Virus record (IMG/VR): IMGVR_UViG_3300025697_001371 | Coordinates: 1 to 31,724 of that record | Source of the DNA: a virus | Length of the DNA stretch: 31,724 bases | Reading direction: 5' to 3' (one strand) | Shown here: positions 19,897 through 28,547 of the stretch, piece after piece | Position numbering within the stretch: the stretch's first letter is position 1 | How the letters are laid out: each line of letters starts with the position of its first letter | The notes under the pieces: generated by a model | What the model was told of the DNA's origin: nothing | Databases searched by the model: none | What the model saw: the letters and a program-made list of their open reading frames with translations, nothing else | Program-made: the position numbers and the translations under genes

Positions 19897-20621
19897 TGGA
19901 AAACAGATTTTTGATTTTTAGTTGTGGATTCAATTGTGAAAGTGATGTATTACAACATGTATGTAGTATTGCTGGTCAGACGTACAAAAACTATAAACAT
20001 ATTTTAGTTGATGATGCTAGTACAGACAATACCCTTGGTAATTTACGATCACTCTGTTCAATAAATCCAAAAGCTAAGTTGATAACTAACGATAAAAATC
20101 AAGGATGGCTACATAATTCAGTTGATTATCTATGCCCACAAGATGATGATATAGTTGTTATAGTAGATATGGATGATTTTTTAGCTGCCCCCTTTGTCTT
20201 AGAGCATCTAAATAATGTGTATAATAAGATCGGGTGTTGGATGACTTACGGATCTTTTGTGTGGAAAACTAAGAATATTGTAGAAGGTAAGGCTTATCCT
20301 GAAGAATGTGACTATAGAAATTTTGAGTGGCGGGCGGTTCACTTACAGACCTTTAAGGGGTTTTTATGGAATGAAATAGATAAAGATGACTTTATTCTTC
20401 CAGCTGGGAGCTATGCCCAAAGTTGCTATGATCAAGCAGTGATGATACCGATCTTGGAGATGGTCCCTTTTGAGAAACAAATGTTCATTTCAGATGTTCT
20501 TTATGTTTATAATGATGGTAATCCTTTAAATATAGGGCACACTAGGAAGCAGGAACAGATAGATAATGAAATGTATTTTCGTGGTTTACCCGAATATGAG
20601 GAATTAGAAGTATGCGAGTAG
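19896..20621 (+). CDS. Family 2 glycosyltransferase (GT-A)
   Basis: 241 residues from ATG 19896 in the TAATG overlap; a TTG at 19884 would extend it by four codons. N-terminal GT2 fold: FLIFSCGFNCESDV, QTYKNYKHILVDDASTDNT with the nucleotide-binding Asp pair, VIVDMDDFLA holding the metal-binding D-x-D. Later strands and a DQAVMIPILEMVP helix fit the acceptor half. The usual large C-terminal extension is absent. The end overlaps the radical SAM gene by 10 nt. Likely adds one sugar in the island's pathway. Confidence 0.82.
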   Translation: MENRFLIFSCGFNCESDVLQHVCSIAGQTYKNYKHILVDDASTDNTLGNLRSLCSINPKAKLITNDKNQGWLHNSVDYLCPQDDDIVVIVDMDDFLAAPFVLEHLNNVYNKIGCWMTYGSFVWKTKNIVEGKAYPEECDYRNFEWRAVHLQTFKGFLWNEIDKDDFILPAGSYAQSCYDQAVMIPILEMVPFEKQMFISDVLYVYNDGNPLNIGHTRKQEQIDNEMYFRGLPEYEELEVCE

Positions 20622-21679
20622 CACTATTAACAGCTAAACCTAATGAAGATTGCTTAGTAGGACCTCATCGTTTTGCGACTGACGAGAAGAGATTTCCAAT
20701 AGGAATCGGTATGCTATATTCGGTTCTTAAACAGAATCATATTGATGTTGAAATATTTGATAGATATTGTGACCCTAATGCTTGGGACAAAGATAACTTT
20801 GAAGACTATAGTTTTGTTGGTATCTACATAGCTTCGGTCTGTACAGATGATATATTTGATAGTATAGATAAGTTGAAATGTGAAGTTATTGCAGTTGGTG
20901 GTCCTCACGCATACCTCTATCCAGATAGTTTTCCTGAGAAGGTATCTTATATTGTCAGAGGTGAGGCAGAAAAGATCATTGTACCATTGGTTAATGAAGA
21001 GTTTATTGAGAGAGTCATAACAACAGATAGGATAAAGAACTTAGATGAACTACCCAGATACCCCTACGGTATATTCCTCAACAGGGACATATACACATGG
21101 GAGTACCCATTTAGCAAAACAACTCCTATTGTAGTTGTTAATAGCTCACGTGGATGCCCATTCAATTGCTCATTCTGTAGTGTTAAGAAGATTTGGGGTC
21201 GTGTATATACGTACTATTCAGCAGAGAGGGTATTAGATGATTTACAGTACATCAAATCTATTGGTGGTAAGGGGGTCTATTATCGAGAGGATAACTTTAC
21301 CTGTAACAAGAAAAGACTCATAGAGCTCTGTGAACTTATGATTAAGAACAACGTTAATCTCGAATTCGCCTGTGAATCTAGAGTGGATACTGTAGACTAT
21401 GAGACAATGAAATTAATGAAAGATGCTGGATGTGTCGGATTTTACGTTGGCGTTGAAAGTCTATCTAATAGAATGCTCGATATATACAATAAAGGAGTTA
21501 CCTCAGATCAAACTATAGAATTCTTTGAGAATGCCAATAAGCTTGGTATAAAAACAGCAGCCAGTATGATAAAAGGACATCCAGAAGAGACTGTAGAAGA
21601 TATAAGAATACAAAATAGGTTAATTCATAAATTAAAACCCACAATGTTATGGTATAATCAGTTCAGGAGTGAGGGATGA
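20612..21679 (+). CDS. B12-binding-type radical SAM enzyme
   Basis: 355 residues. N-terminal Rossmann-like B12-binding domain (GIGMLYSVLK, VIAVGGPHAYLYP, YIVRGEAEK) without the DxHxxG cobalamin ligand motif. The radical SAM core follows, with GCPFNCSFC at 181-189 (C182, C186, C189 binding the 4Fe-4S cluster), YYREDNFTCN, VGVESLSNRML and IKGHPEETVED. This class performs methyl transfers and C-C or C-S chemistry on natural products and glycans. Overlaps the methyltransferase downstream by 4 nt. The specific substrate is unknown; sugar modification is suggested by neighbours. The sequence ends early, without a long C-terminal domain. Confidence 0.82.
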   Translation: MRVALLTAKPNEDCLVGPHRFATDEKRFPIGIGMLYSVLKQNHIDVEIFDRYCDPNAWDKDNFEDYSFVGIYIASVCTDDIFDSIDKLKCEVIAVGGPHAYLYPDSFPEKVSYIVRGEAEKIIVPLVNEEFIERVITTDRIKNLDELPRYPYGIFLNRDIYTWEYPFSKTTPIVVVNSSRGCPFNCSFCSVKKIWGRVYTYYSAERVLDDLQYIKSIGGKGVYYREDNFTCNKKRLIELCELMIKNNVNLEFACESRVDTVDYETMKLMKDAGCVGFYVGVESLSNRMLDIYNKGVTSDQTIEFFENANKLGIKTAASMIKGHPEETVEDIRIQNRLIHKLKPTMLWYNQFRSEG

Positions 21680-22281
21680 TTAAATTAAACTTAGGTTGTG
21701 GTGGAAGACCTCTCAAGGACTATATCAATGTTGACTGGGATACTTTAGATGAATTGAGGGTGAGATATCCCACATATAAATTTGATGATGATTTGATTGT
21801 TAAGCAGTACGATATATTTAATCTCCCATTTGAAGATAATTCAGTTGATGAAGTTAGAGCAGATGCTTTATTAGAACATCTATCTTTTAAGGAAGAGCCG
21901 ATATTCCTATATGAGGTTAAGAGAGTACTGAAATCGAATGGTATATTCAAATTTTCTGTGCCCGACTTTGCTAACTTAGTAAAGAAATGGTTAATTGGAG
22001 TTGATGATTGGAAAGACTTCTACAGAGATGATGAAGAGGCTATAAAAGAGCTACATTGGTTTGGGCAGTATTCACAGAAGCTGGATCAGAGGTGGGGATA
22101 TCTAATGGCTTGCTTATTTGGTCCTCAGAATAGTGAAGGTCAGTTTCATAAGAATTGTTATTCCAGATCTAAAATTAATGCTATGATGAAAAAGCTAGAT
22201 TTTTATGAAGTAGAGCAATCATATTTTCATTGGAAAGATACAGAGATTAGAATGATAGGTGTAGAAGCAAAAAAATTATGA
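21676..22281 (+). CDS. SAM-dependent methyltransferase (type 11-like)
   Basis: 201 residues. Motif I IKLNLGCGGRPLKDYINVDW with the SAM-binding glycines; motif II YDIFNLPFEDNSVDEVRADA; EHLSFKE before the conserved VLKSNGIFKFSVPDF strand. This is the predicted-SAM/Methyltransf_11 type often found in glycan clusters. Acceptor not deducible. Starts in an ATGA overlap with the radical SAM gene and ends in an ATGA overlap with the sulfotransferase, so the three are translated as a coupled set. Confidence 0.8.
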   Translation: MIKLNLGCGGRPLKDYINVDWDTLDELRVRYPTYKFDDDLIVKQYDIFNLPFEDNSVDEVRADALLEHLSFKEEPIFLYEVKRVLKSNGIFKFSVPDFANLVKKWLIGVDDWKDFYRDDEEAIKELHWFGQYSQKLDQRWGYLMACLFGPQNSEGQFHKNCYSRSKINAMMKKLDFYEVEQSYFHWKDTEIRMIGVEAKKL

Positions 22282-23057
22282 GCAAGACAATTATCCATAT
22301 TGGGGCAAATAAAACTGGTTCTACCACGCTTCAGAGATACCTTTTTGCCAGATCAAATGCTATACAGTACATTGGTGAAGATTGTGTAGGATATTTTGAT
22401 ATAGAAGTTGCACTAAATTCCATAGTCACAGATGATGACATTTATTATGAAGCTTCAAAAGTCAAGGATATATTTTCTTCCAGATTTAATGATGAAAATA
22501 AAATATGGGTTTACTCTAATGAGGATATTACACGTAGCAGAGTACCGTCTCAATGTGCTAAACGGTTATATGAGTTAGCTCCAGATGGTGAAATTCTTAT
22601 AGTATTAAGAGATCAAGTTACAGCTATTTCATCGTGGTATACTAATCATGGCGCATATTTAAGGGGAGTTCCTTATAGATATTGGAGACAACCTGTAGGT
22701 TTTAATGAGTGGATGGAGCATTGCTTGAGATTTTTGCATTATAGTCCTTTAGATGGCTTCTTCTATTTTCAGATACTGGAGTTGTATGAGAAGTTATTTG
22801 GTAAAGATAAGATACATATATTGTTTTATGAGGATATGTTAAATAATTTTGATGAATTTGTTACTCAATTATGTGATGTGTTGGGAATAGATTCAGAAGA
22901 AGGATTTAAGTGTTTGTTAGATGGGTGGGAAAGAAAGTCAAGCAGTAGTCATACTTTAACAGAACCTTGGAAAAAGAAAATAATTGAGTTATACCGAGAA
23001 GACAATCAGCTACTTTTTGATAAATATAATTATGCTTATAATTATAATAAAGGGTAA
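22278..23057 (+). CDS. Sulfotransferase
   Basis: 259 residues. The PAPS 5'-phosphosulfate loop is HIGANKTGSTTLQRYL at residues 7-22 with catalytic-type Lys12. The 3'-phosphate site is ILIVLRDQVTAISSWY with Arg111 and Ser118/119. The C-terminal part contains IHILFYEDMLNNFDEFVTQL, the usual YEDL-like segment. It should transfer sulfate from PAPS to a hydroxyl of a sugar or protein; no PAPS-synthesis genes are visible, so host PAPS would be needed. Surrounded by methyltransferases and glycosyltransferases, it probably sulfates the glycan made by this island. Confidence 0.82.
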   Translation: MSKTIIHIGANKTGSTTLQRYLFARSNAIQYIGEDCVGYFDIEVALNSIVTDDDIYYEASKVKDIFSSRFNDENKIWVYSNEDITRSRVPSQCAKRLYELAPDGEILIVLRDQVTAISSWYTNHGAYLRGVPYRYWRQPVGFNEWMEHCLRFLHYSPLDGFFYFQILELYEKLFGKDKIHILFYEDMLNNFDEFVTQLCDVLGIDSEEGFKCLLDGWERKSSSSHTLTEPWKKKIIELYREDNQLLFDKYNYAYNYNKG

Positions 23058-23060
23058 ATA

Positions 23061-24086
23061 ATGAAAAGATGTGGAGTTTGTAATACCGTATTAGAAGTTG
23101 TGTTGGATTTAGGAAAACAGCCTATAGCTAATAATTTTATAACTAAGGAGCAATTTGGGTCTGAGTATTTTTATAGCTCAGAGTTAGCTTTTTGCCCGAA
23201 TTGTTTTGCTGTACAGATGGTTAATCATCCAGAAGTGGGAGATGTATTTAATGAAAATTACGCCTTCTTTACTTCTACGTCAGAATATATGAAGAGAAAG
23301 TATAAACTATTGGCTGAATCTATAGAGAGTAGATTGGAAGATAATAGTTTAGTGATTGATATTGGCGGTAATGATGGTACCTTATTAAGCAACTTAAAAG
23401 CAGAGTGTGCTGTATTAAATATTGAGCCATCAGCTAATGTAGCAGAAATTTGTGAAAATATGGGAATTACAACTTTAGTAGAGTTCTTTGATTCAGATAT
23501 AGCTGATAGTGTATTAAATGACTATGGCAGTGCTGATGTTATTACAACTATGCATACCTTTGGTCATGTGTATACTCCATCTAATTTTGTTGAAGGCATA
23601 AAAAAATTACTTAAACCTAAAGGTGTTTGGATCTTAGAAGAATCTTATATAGGTTCTATGTTACGTAAAATTGCCTATGACCAAATATATAATGAGCATG
23701 TTTTTTATTTCTCAATAGTCGCTCTTAATAATTTATTGAAGCGTTATGATTTAGGCATAGAACGTATAGAATTTCCTGTACAGCATGGTGGCTCAATTAG
23801 ATATGATATAACACATGCTTCAAATATATCAGATGAGGCACATGCTATGCTTGATACTATGATTAAACAAGAAGGGTTACATTCAACAAAGAGCCTACTT
23901 AAATTTGGGGACTTTGTAAGAGAATCAAAACGTATTCTAGTAAAATATCTTACTGAACTAAGAGATAATGGGCAAGAAATTGTAGGGTATGGAGCTGCAG
24001 CAAAGAGCACTACAATACTTAATTATTGTGATATAGATTCTTCATTGATATCGAAGATTTATGATACAACCCCCCTGAAACATTAG
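23061..24086 (+). CDS. Sugar C-methyltransferase (TylM/TcaB9-like), C-terminus lost by frameshift or deletion
   Basis: 341 residues. N-terminal zinc domain with C4/C7 and C45/C48 and the family phrase LDLGKQPIANNF; SAM domain with VIDIGGNDGTLLSNL and TTMHTFGHVYTP; the active-site region YDQIYNEHVFYFS; C-terminal Rossmann start GYGAAAKSTTILNYC. Relatives run to about 400 residues, methylating carbon 3 of 4-keto sugars. Here reading stops at TAG 24084-24086 just past a C6 run (24070-24075), within the C-terminal domain. The frame one base away continues at once (next entry). Catalytic residues are present, so some function may remain. Confidence 0.75.
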   Translation: MKRCGVCNTVLEVVLDLGKQPIANNFITKEQFGSEYFYSSELAFCPNCFAVQMVNHPEVGDVFNENYAFFTSTSEYMKRKYKLLAESIESRLEDNSLVIDIGGNDGTLLSNLKAECAVLNIEPSANVAEICENMGITTLVEFFDSDIADSVLNDYGSADVITTMHTFGHVYTPSNFVEGIKKLLKPKGVWILEESYIGSMLRKIAYDQIYNEHVFYFSIVALNNLLKRYDLGIERIEFPVQHGGSIRYDITHASNISDEAHAMLDTMIKQEGLHSTKSLLKFGDFVRESKRILVKYLTELRDNGQEIVGYGAAAKSTTILNYCDIDSSLISKIYDTTPLKH

Positions 24087-24367
24087 ATAGTGACCCCCAA
24101 AAGTTGGCTGAGCGTTATAATTTGCCATATAAAAAAGGGAGACCTGCTAATTTATCTAATAAAAAGACTGACTATAGATATTATTATAGTGATGATTTAG
24201 CTGAGTTGGTTAGTAACACTTATGATAGGGAATTGAAATTATATGGATATAGTTTTGATAAATTAGTATGTGATGATAGTAACGAAATGTGTGGACCTAT
24301 ATCGAGAAGTACAAAAAGTAATTTATCATATGTTTATACTACAAATATGTTTACGGATAATAGGTGA
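24065..24367 (+). pseudogene. Sulfotransferase C-terminal fragment, out of frame with the methyltransferase
   Basis: The frame entered by shifting one base at the C6 run reads PETLDSDPQKLAERYNLPY, then YRYYYSDDLAELVSNTYDRE and LKLYGYSFD. This is the usual tail of sulfotransferases (yYd-elaelV...y--d-e-fgY-F), without any PAPS-binding loop. A TTG at 24104 could open a separate 87-residue ORF, but no SD supports it. Restoring one C would fuse it to the methyltransferase. I read this as a deletion joint between a methyltransferase and an older sulfotransferase gene, with or without a later one-base loss; a sequencing error in the homopolymer cannot be excluded. Confidence 0.55.
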
Positions 24368-24370
24368 GTT

Positions 24371-25501
24371 ATGAATTGGCCATTACAAGAAAATGCTATA
24401 GATGAAGTGGATATCAATCTTTTAGCTGAATTTGTTAAAACTACTAAAAGATTTACACAGGGTGAAAAGGTACGAGAGTTTGAAGAGACTTATTCAAAGT
24501 GGTTGGGCACAAAATATAGTGTGTTTGTCAATTCTGGGAGTTCAGCGAATCTCCTTTTGATAGCATCTTTGAAAGAGCTATATCGTTGGGGGCCTGAAAC
24601 TGAGATTATTGTTCCTGCGGTTACTTGGTCTACTAATGTGGCCCCCATAATCCAGCTAAATCTGCGACCTGTGTTTGTAGATGTAAATTTATATGATCTA
24701 TCTTTTAACCACTATAAAATGATGTTTGCAATAACACCAAATACTAAAGCAATTTTTGTCACTCATTTATTAGGTATTCCTGCAGGTATTCCAAAAGATG
24801 TGATGATGATTGAGGATTGCTGCGAAGCACATGGAGCCACTATAGATAGGATTAAAGTAGGCAACTTCGGGATTGGTTCAACCTTCTCATTTTATTGGGG
24901 TCATCATATAACTTCAATTGAAGGTGGGATGGTTTGTACAGATGATGAGGAGTTACATAAGCTTCTGTTACTAAAAAGATCACATGGGTTGGCTAGAGAG
25001 CTACCAGAACAATATCATGCAGAAATAAAGGAGAGGTATCCAGATGCTAATTTTTCTTTTTTGTTCCTTACTGATGGCTTCAATTTACGTAATAGCGAAT
25101 TCAACGCGGTGGTAGGATTGCAACAACTACGAAAGATTGATGAGTTTATAGATAAAAGGAATGAAAACTACAAATACTTTTTAGAGATTTGTAAGCCTTA
25201 TGGGGGGCATTTATTGTTACTTGATAGTGAGGGTATATCTTCTTTTTGTTTTCCTTTTATATTTAGACGAAAGGGGATGCTTAAGGATTTCTTGAAAGTA
25301 CTTGAAGAGAATGAAATAGAAAGTAGATCTCCTATAGTGGGAGGAAACCTCACTAAACATCCATTTTTAGTTCAGTACAGTGGTGATTTTCCAAATGCAG
25401 ATTTTGTTCACACTAATTCTTGCTATATAGGAAATAATCAATTCGTTGATTATGATAGATTGGATAGGCTAAAAGAAATATTGAGGAAGTTTTTTAAGTA
25501 A
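24371..25501 (+). CDS. DegT/DnrJ-family PLP enzyme with His in place of the PLP lysine
   Basis: 376 residues, type I PLP fold. NSGSSANLLLIASL (phosphate-binding), VPAVTWSTNV, MIEDCCEAHGA (ring-nitrogen Asp), then TFSFYWGHHITSIEGGMV where aminotransferases have FSF-xx(x)-K. Residue 178 is His, aligned with the Schiff-base Lys. This is the hallmark of sugar 3-dehydratases such as ColD and the RfbH/E1 group, which remove the C3 hydroxyl of a 4-keto sugar with PMP. The product would be a 3-deoxy sugar. Followed by a second DegT enzyme with a normal Lys, it suggests a 3-deoxy or dideoxy amino sugar pathway. Substrate assignment is inference. Confidence 0.8.
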   Translation: MNWPLQENAIDEVDINLLAEFVKTTKRFTQGEKVREFEETYSKWLGTKYSVFVNSGSSANLLLIASLKELYRWGPETEIIVPAVTWSTNVAPIIQLNLRPVFVDVNLYDLSFNHYKMMFAITPNTKAIFVTHLLGIPAGIPKDVMMIEDCCEAHGATIDRIKVGNFGIGSTFSFYWGHHITSIEGGMVCTDDEELHKLLLLKRSHGLARELPEQYHAEIKERYPDANFSFLFLTDGFNLRNSEFNAVVGLQQLRKIDEFIDKRNENYKYFLEICKPYGGHLLLLDSEGISSFCFPFIFRRKGMLKDFLKVLEENEIESRSPIVGGNLTKHPFLVQYSGDFPNADFVHTNSCYIGNNQFVDYDRLDRLKEILRKFFK

Positions 25502-25513
25502 GGAGATGATTAA

Positions 25514-25771
25514 ATGCCGAAGAAATTGTCAATAAATGGTGTAAAGAGCGCACTATCTGATAAAGGGTACGAGCTATTAAATAGAGGTACTGTGAGTAAG
25601 GCCACTCTCATATCTATAAAATGTATGAAATGTGAGAGCGTAAGGCAGATTGTTGCAGGCAGTTATATGACACCAGGGGAATGTTCAATATGTAAACCTG
25701 TAATAGAGGAAAAGGATGAAAATACCGTTTTGCAAGCCGGATCTGAAGATTTCCGAGTCCGAATTAATTGA
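25514..25771 (+). CDS. Orphan zinc module related to the HNH N-terminal repeats
   Basis: 85 residues. KLSINGVKSALSDKGYELLN, then IKCMKCESVRQIV and GECSICKP. This matches one N-terminal module of the HNH genes (initial helix, GYELL, paired CxxC) although the GHxxxxxW part is replaced by CESVRQIV. No HNH domain, no leader pseudoknot. SD AAGGAGATG-type sequence precedes the ATG by 7 nt. Its last 56 nt overlap the aminotransferase ORF, so its original 3' end was probably lost. It could be a remnant of a sixth endonuclease or an independent DNA-binding protein. Confidence 0.55.
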   Translation: MPKKLSINGVKSALSDKGYELLNRGTVSKATLISIKCMKCESVRQIVAGSYMTPGECSICKPVIEEKDENTVLQAGSEDFRVRIN

Positions 25772-26666
25772 GATAAGAAAGATAATAGAATCTGGGTGGT
25801 TCTGTTTAGGCGAATATACAAATCGTTTAGAAGAATATTTCAAACTTGAGTATGATGTGAAGTATGCTGTAGCCTGTTCGAGTGCAACTCAAGGGTTAAC
25901 TGCAGCTCTATTAGCTACAGGTATGAAGAACAGAGGAATTGCACTTCCAAGTTTTACGTGGCCCAGTACAGAGCATGCAATTAGATGTTCAGGTAATCAC
26001 CCAGTCTTTTGTGATATTCACAAAGATACTTGGTCTATTGATCTTAGTACCTGTAATGAGTATATTCATGCTGTTGTTCCAGTAGATATATTTGGATCGG
26101 CAACTTATATTGAAACAAGTTTACCTGTTATATATGATGCAGCTCACGGATTTGGATTACAGAATTTAGGGGATAGAGGCCTAATAGAAGTTGTAAGCTT
26201 CAGCTTTACAAAACCAGTTACTGCAGGGCAGGGTGGAATAATCCTAACAAATGATCCTAATATGCATGAAGACGCTAGAGAGATTGTAAAGTTATCTGCT
26301 AAAATTACTGAGATAAATGCTTTGTTATTTTTCAATTCTCTATCTACATATCATAGCAGACTCGAAGATAGAATACGAATGATACGCAAATATAAAGGAT
26401 TAATAAAAGTTCCTTTCATTACTCAGCACATACAAAGACAGTCTAATTGGAGCACGTTCTCAATTTTATTTGATTCTACAGAAAAGAGAGATGCTGTAGC
26501 AGACTTATTTTGGTCATACGAAATAGAAGTTAAGAAGTATTACGAACCCCTTGTTTCTGGATTCCCTGTTACAGATGATATTTATAGTAGAATGATAGCT
26601 TTGCCTATATATAAAGAGATGGAAGATAGTATACCTTTAATATGTGCATTAATCAATGGGGCATAG
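25716..26666 (+). CDS. DegT/DnrJ/EryC1-type sugar aminotransferase
   Basis: 316 residues, short for the family (about 370-400). MKIPFCKPDL start, SGWFCLGEYTNRLEEYF, ACSSATQGLTAAL, LPSFTWPSTEHA, IYDAAHGFG (Asp141) and SFSFTKPVTAGQGGII with Lys166 as the PLP base. The C-terminal half is shortened, with an IQRQSNWSTFSILF strand and a YYEPL segment. Transfers an amino group, usually from Glu, to a keto sugar. Start at ATG 25716 is preceded by GAGGAAAAGG and lies inside the preceding small ORF. Likely acts after the His-type enzyme upstream. Confidence 0.8.
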   Translation: MKIPFCKPDLKISESELIEIRKIIESGWFCLGEYTNRLEEYFKLEYDVKYAVACSSATQGLTAALLATGMKNRGIALPSFTWPSTEHAIRCSGNHPVFCDIHKDTWSIDLSTCNEYIHAVVPVDIFGSATYIETSLPVIYDAAHGFGLQNLGDRGLIEVVSFSFTKPVTAGQGGIILTNDPNMHEDAREIVKLSAKITEINALLFFNSLSTYHSRLEDRIRMIRKYKGLIKVPFITQHIQRQSNWSTFSILFDSTEKRDAVADLFWSYEIEVKKYYEPLVSGFPVTDDIYSRMIALPIYKEMEDSIPLICALINGA

Positions 26667-26667
26667 A

Positions 26668-27861
26668 ATGAAGAAAGTATTATTTGTAGTCCCAAAATAT
26701 AAGAATGTTTGGGAACCTCTTGGGATTTCTTATATTGCAGCTTATTGTAATAAACATTATAAAGATGATTTGATTATGGGTGTGCTAAATCTTAACTTTA
26801 ATCATTTAAATTATGATTATTTGAGATCATTTGATATAGTGGCTTTTACTTCAACCACTCCAACATACCCACAGTGCCTTGAGATAGCTAAAAATTTACC
26901 AGACACGCACACTGTATTAGGTGGATGGCACGCAACAGCTACACCACAGACTATCCATATCGCCTTTGACCAAGTAGTCATTGGCGAAGGGGAAGTTCCG
27001 TTTCTCAAGATATTATATGGTAATAGAAATAGATTTATATCTGGTAGGCCCCTAGCCTTCGAACATTTGCCTTGGCCTAATCGAGAACTGATAGGTCAAG
27101 AGCAAATGTTAGATCTTTGCGAAGATATTTGTGGGGAGAGAATTACAGCTTTGCAGAGTCGAAGAGGTTGTTCTCATTCTTGTACATTTTGTAGTGAAAA
27201 ATTAATGTCTAGTAATAATGTCAGAGTTAGAGATCCTGATGATGTTTTGGATGAGTTAGAAGAAATAGCTAAGAATTATAATATTACTAGCTTTAAATTC
27301 CTCGACCCAACTTGGGCACATCCCAGAAGAGCTGTAATTGATTTTTGTAACGCAAAGATTCAGAGACGAAACACAATTCCATTTGAGGCAAATGCACATA
27401 TTGCTTATATGGATCAGTATATGTTGCAGTTAGCAAAGAAAGCTGGTTGTAATCAACTCAATTTTGGTGTGGAGAGTGGGTCACAGAAGCTCCTTAATGA
27501 TATGAAGAAGGGAGTAACAGTACAAAAGATAAAAGATGTTTTTAAATGGGCCAAGCTAGAAAGAATTGGCCGTAGGGCGTTTTTCATATTAGGAATGCCT
27601 AATGAAACAGAAGAAACAATAGAAGAAACTCGTGAATTAATCAGGGAAATTCAACCTAGCGTGGTCGGATTTACAATGCTTTGCCCTTATCCTTCTACGC
27701 AATATTGGCAGGATAGGTATGAAGGCACAGACTTTTCTACTATGGATGAATACAGCAATAATCTTATTAACTCAAAACAATTAAGCAACCAAGATCTGAA
27801 AGATATACAGAAAAGTTTAAATGAAGAATTTTATGACATTCTAGTGGAGCATAAAAAATGA
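26668..27861 (+). CDS. B12-binding-type radical SAM enzyme (second copy)
   Basis: 397 residues from ATG 26668; the in-frame ATG at 26656 lies in the previous gene. B12-like Rossmann domain (PLGISYIAAYC, TVLGGWHATATP, VVIGEGEVPF), again lacking DxHxxG. Radical SAM core with RGCSHSCTFC (C168, C172, C175), FKFLDPTWAHP, QLNFGVESGSQKLL, FFILGMPNETEETIEETREL. It is about 40 residues longer than the enzyme at 20612 and clearly a separate gene, not a recent duplicate. Substrate unknown. Stop overlaps the next ATG. Confidence 0.82.
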   Translation: MKKVLFVVPKYKNVWEPLGISYIAAYCNKHYKDDLIMGVLNLNFNHLNYDYLRSFDIVAFTSTTPTYPQCLEIAKNLPDTHTVLGGWHATATPQTIHIAFDQVVIGEGEVPFLKILYGNRNRFISGRPLAFEHLPWPNRELIGQEQMLDLCEDICGERITALQSRRGCSHSCTFCSEKLMSSNNVRVRDPDDVLDELEEIAKNYNITSFKFLDPTWAHPRRAVIDFCNAKIQRRNTIPFEANAHIAYMDQYMLQLAKKAGCNQLNFGVESGSQKLLNDMKKGVTVQKIKDVFKWAKLERIGRRAFFILGMPNETEETIEETRELIREIQPSVVGFTMLCPYPSTQYWQDRYEGTDFSTMDEYSNNLINSKQLSNQDLKDIQKSLNEEFYDILVEHKK

Positions 27862-28547
27862 GTAAAAGATTAGTTGTAACTAGAGCTGATGATCATATTG
27901 AAGAGATGGTAAAATTAACTCATCCTGGACTTAAGCGATACGCTAAATTTTGTGGTGCTGACTTTAAAATATTGTCTGACCCCAAAGATTTGCATCCGCA
28001 TTACAGAATCTTACAGATCCATGATTTGTTCAAAGAGTATGATAGAATAGCTGTAATAGATACTGATGTATTGATTATGAAAACTTGTTCTAGTATATTT
28101 GATGAGGTGCCAAGAGGCTATATAGGAAGTATATTTGAAGACAAAGGCTCTAGATTGACTGATCGTAGACGGAGAATTAAGGCTGTGCAGAAGCAATTCA
28201 CAAAGATTGGTTGGACAGAGGGTTATATTAATACTGGTGTGTGTCTATTTGAGAAAATGCATCAACCTATTTTTGCATACAAAGAAGGGCAGCAACTTTG
28301 GGACCAACTTGGTTATGATGATATTTACCTTATGTATATGGCTCAGTTTTTTAAGTTTCCTGTACACGAGTTAGATTACTCTTGGAATTTCATGTCAATT
28401 TTTGAGGAGGCATGGTTTAATAAAAAGAGATATATAGATGCAAAGATTATTCATTATGCTGGAAAAGCATTCTACCCACAGATTCCTAGGATAGAACAGA
28501 TGAAGCAAGATAAGCTATTATTAATACGTCACAATAAGCTAATATGA
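27858..28547 (+). CDS. Family 8-like glycosyltransferase
   Basis: 229 residues. GT-A fold with RLVVTRADDHIEE start, YDRIAVIDTDVLIM carrying the metal-binding D-x-D, GYINTGVCLFEK acceptor-site segment, YSWNFMSIF, and IIHYAGKAF with the His used by GT8 enzymes to hold the nucleotide. Retaining transfer of a hexose or hexosamine is typical of the family. ATGA overlap with the radical SAM gene upstream and with the unknown gene downstream. Completes at least five sugar transferases in the island. Confidence 0.8.
   Translation: MSKRLVVTRADDHIEEMVKLTHPGLKRYAKFCGADFKILSDPKDLHPHYRILQIHDLFKEYDRIAVIDTDVLIMKTCSSIFDEVPRGYIGSIFEDKGSRLTDRRRRIKAVQKQFTKIGWTEGYINTGVCLFEKMHQPIFAYKEGQQLWDQLGYDDIYLMYMAQFFKFPVHELDYSWNFMSIFEEAWFNKKRYIDAKIIHYAGKAFYPQIPRIEQMKQDKLLLIRHNKLI

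Noticed and set aside
24069-24076. Programmed -1 frameshift at the C6 run
   Set aside because: The phase of the run does not fit X_XXY_YYZ in the methyltransferase frame, and the two parts belong to different families.
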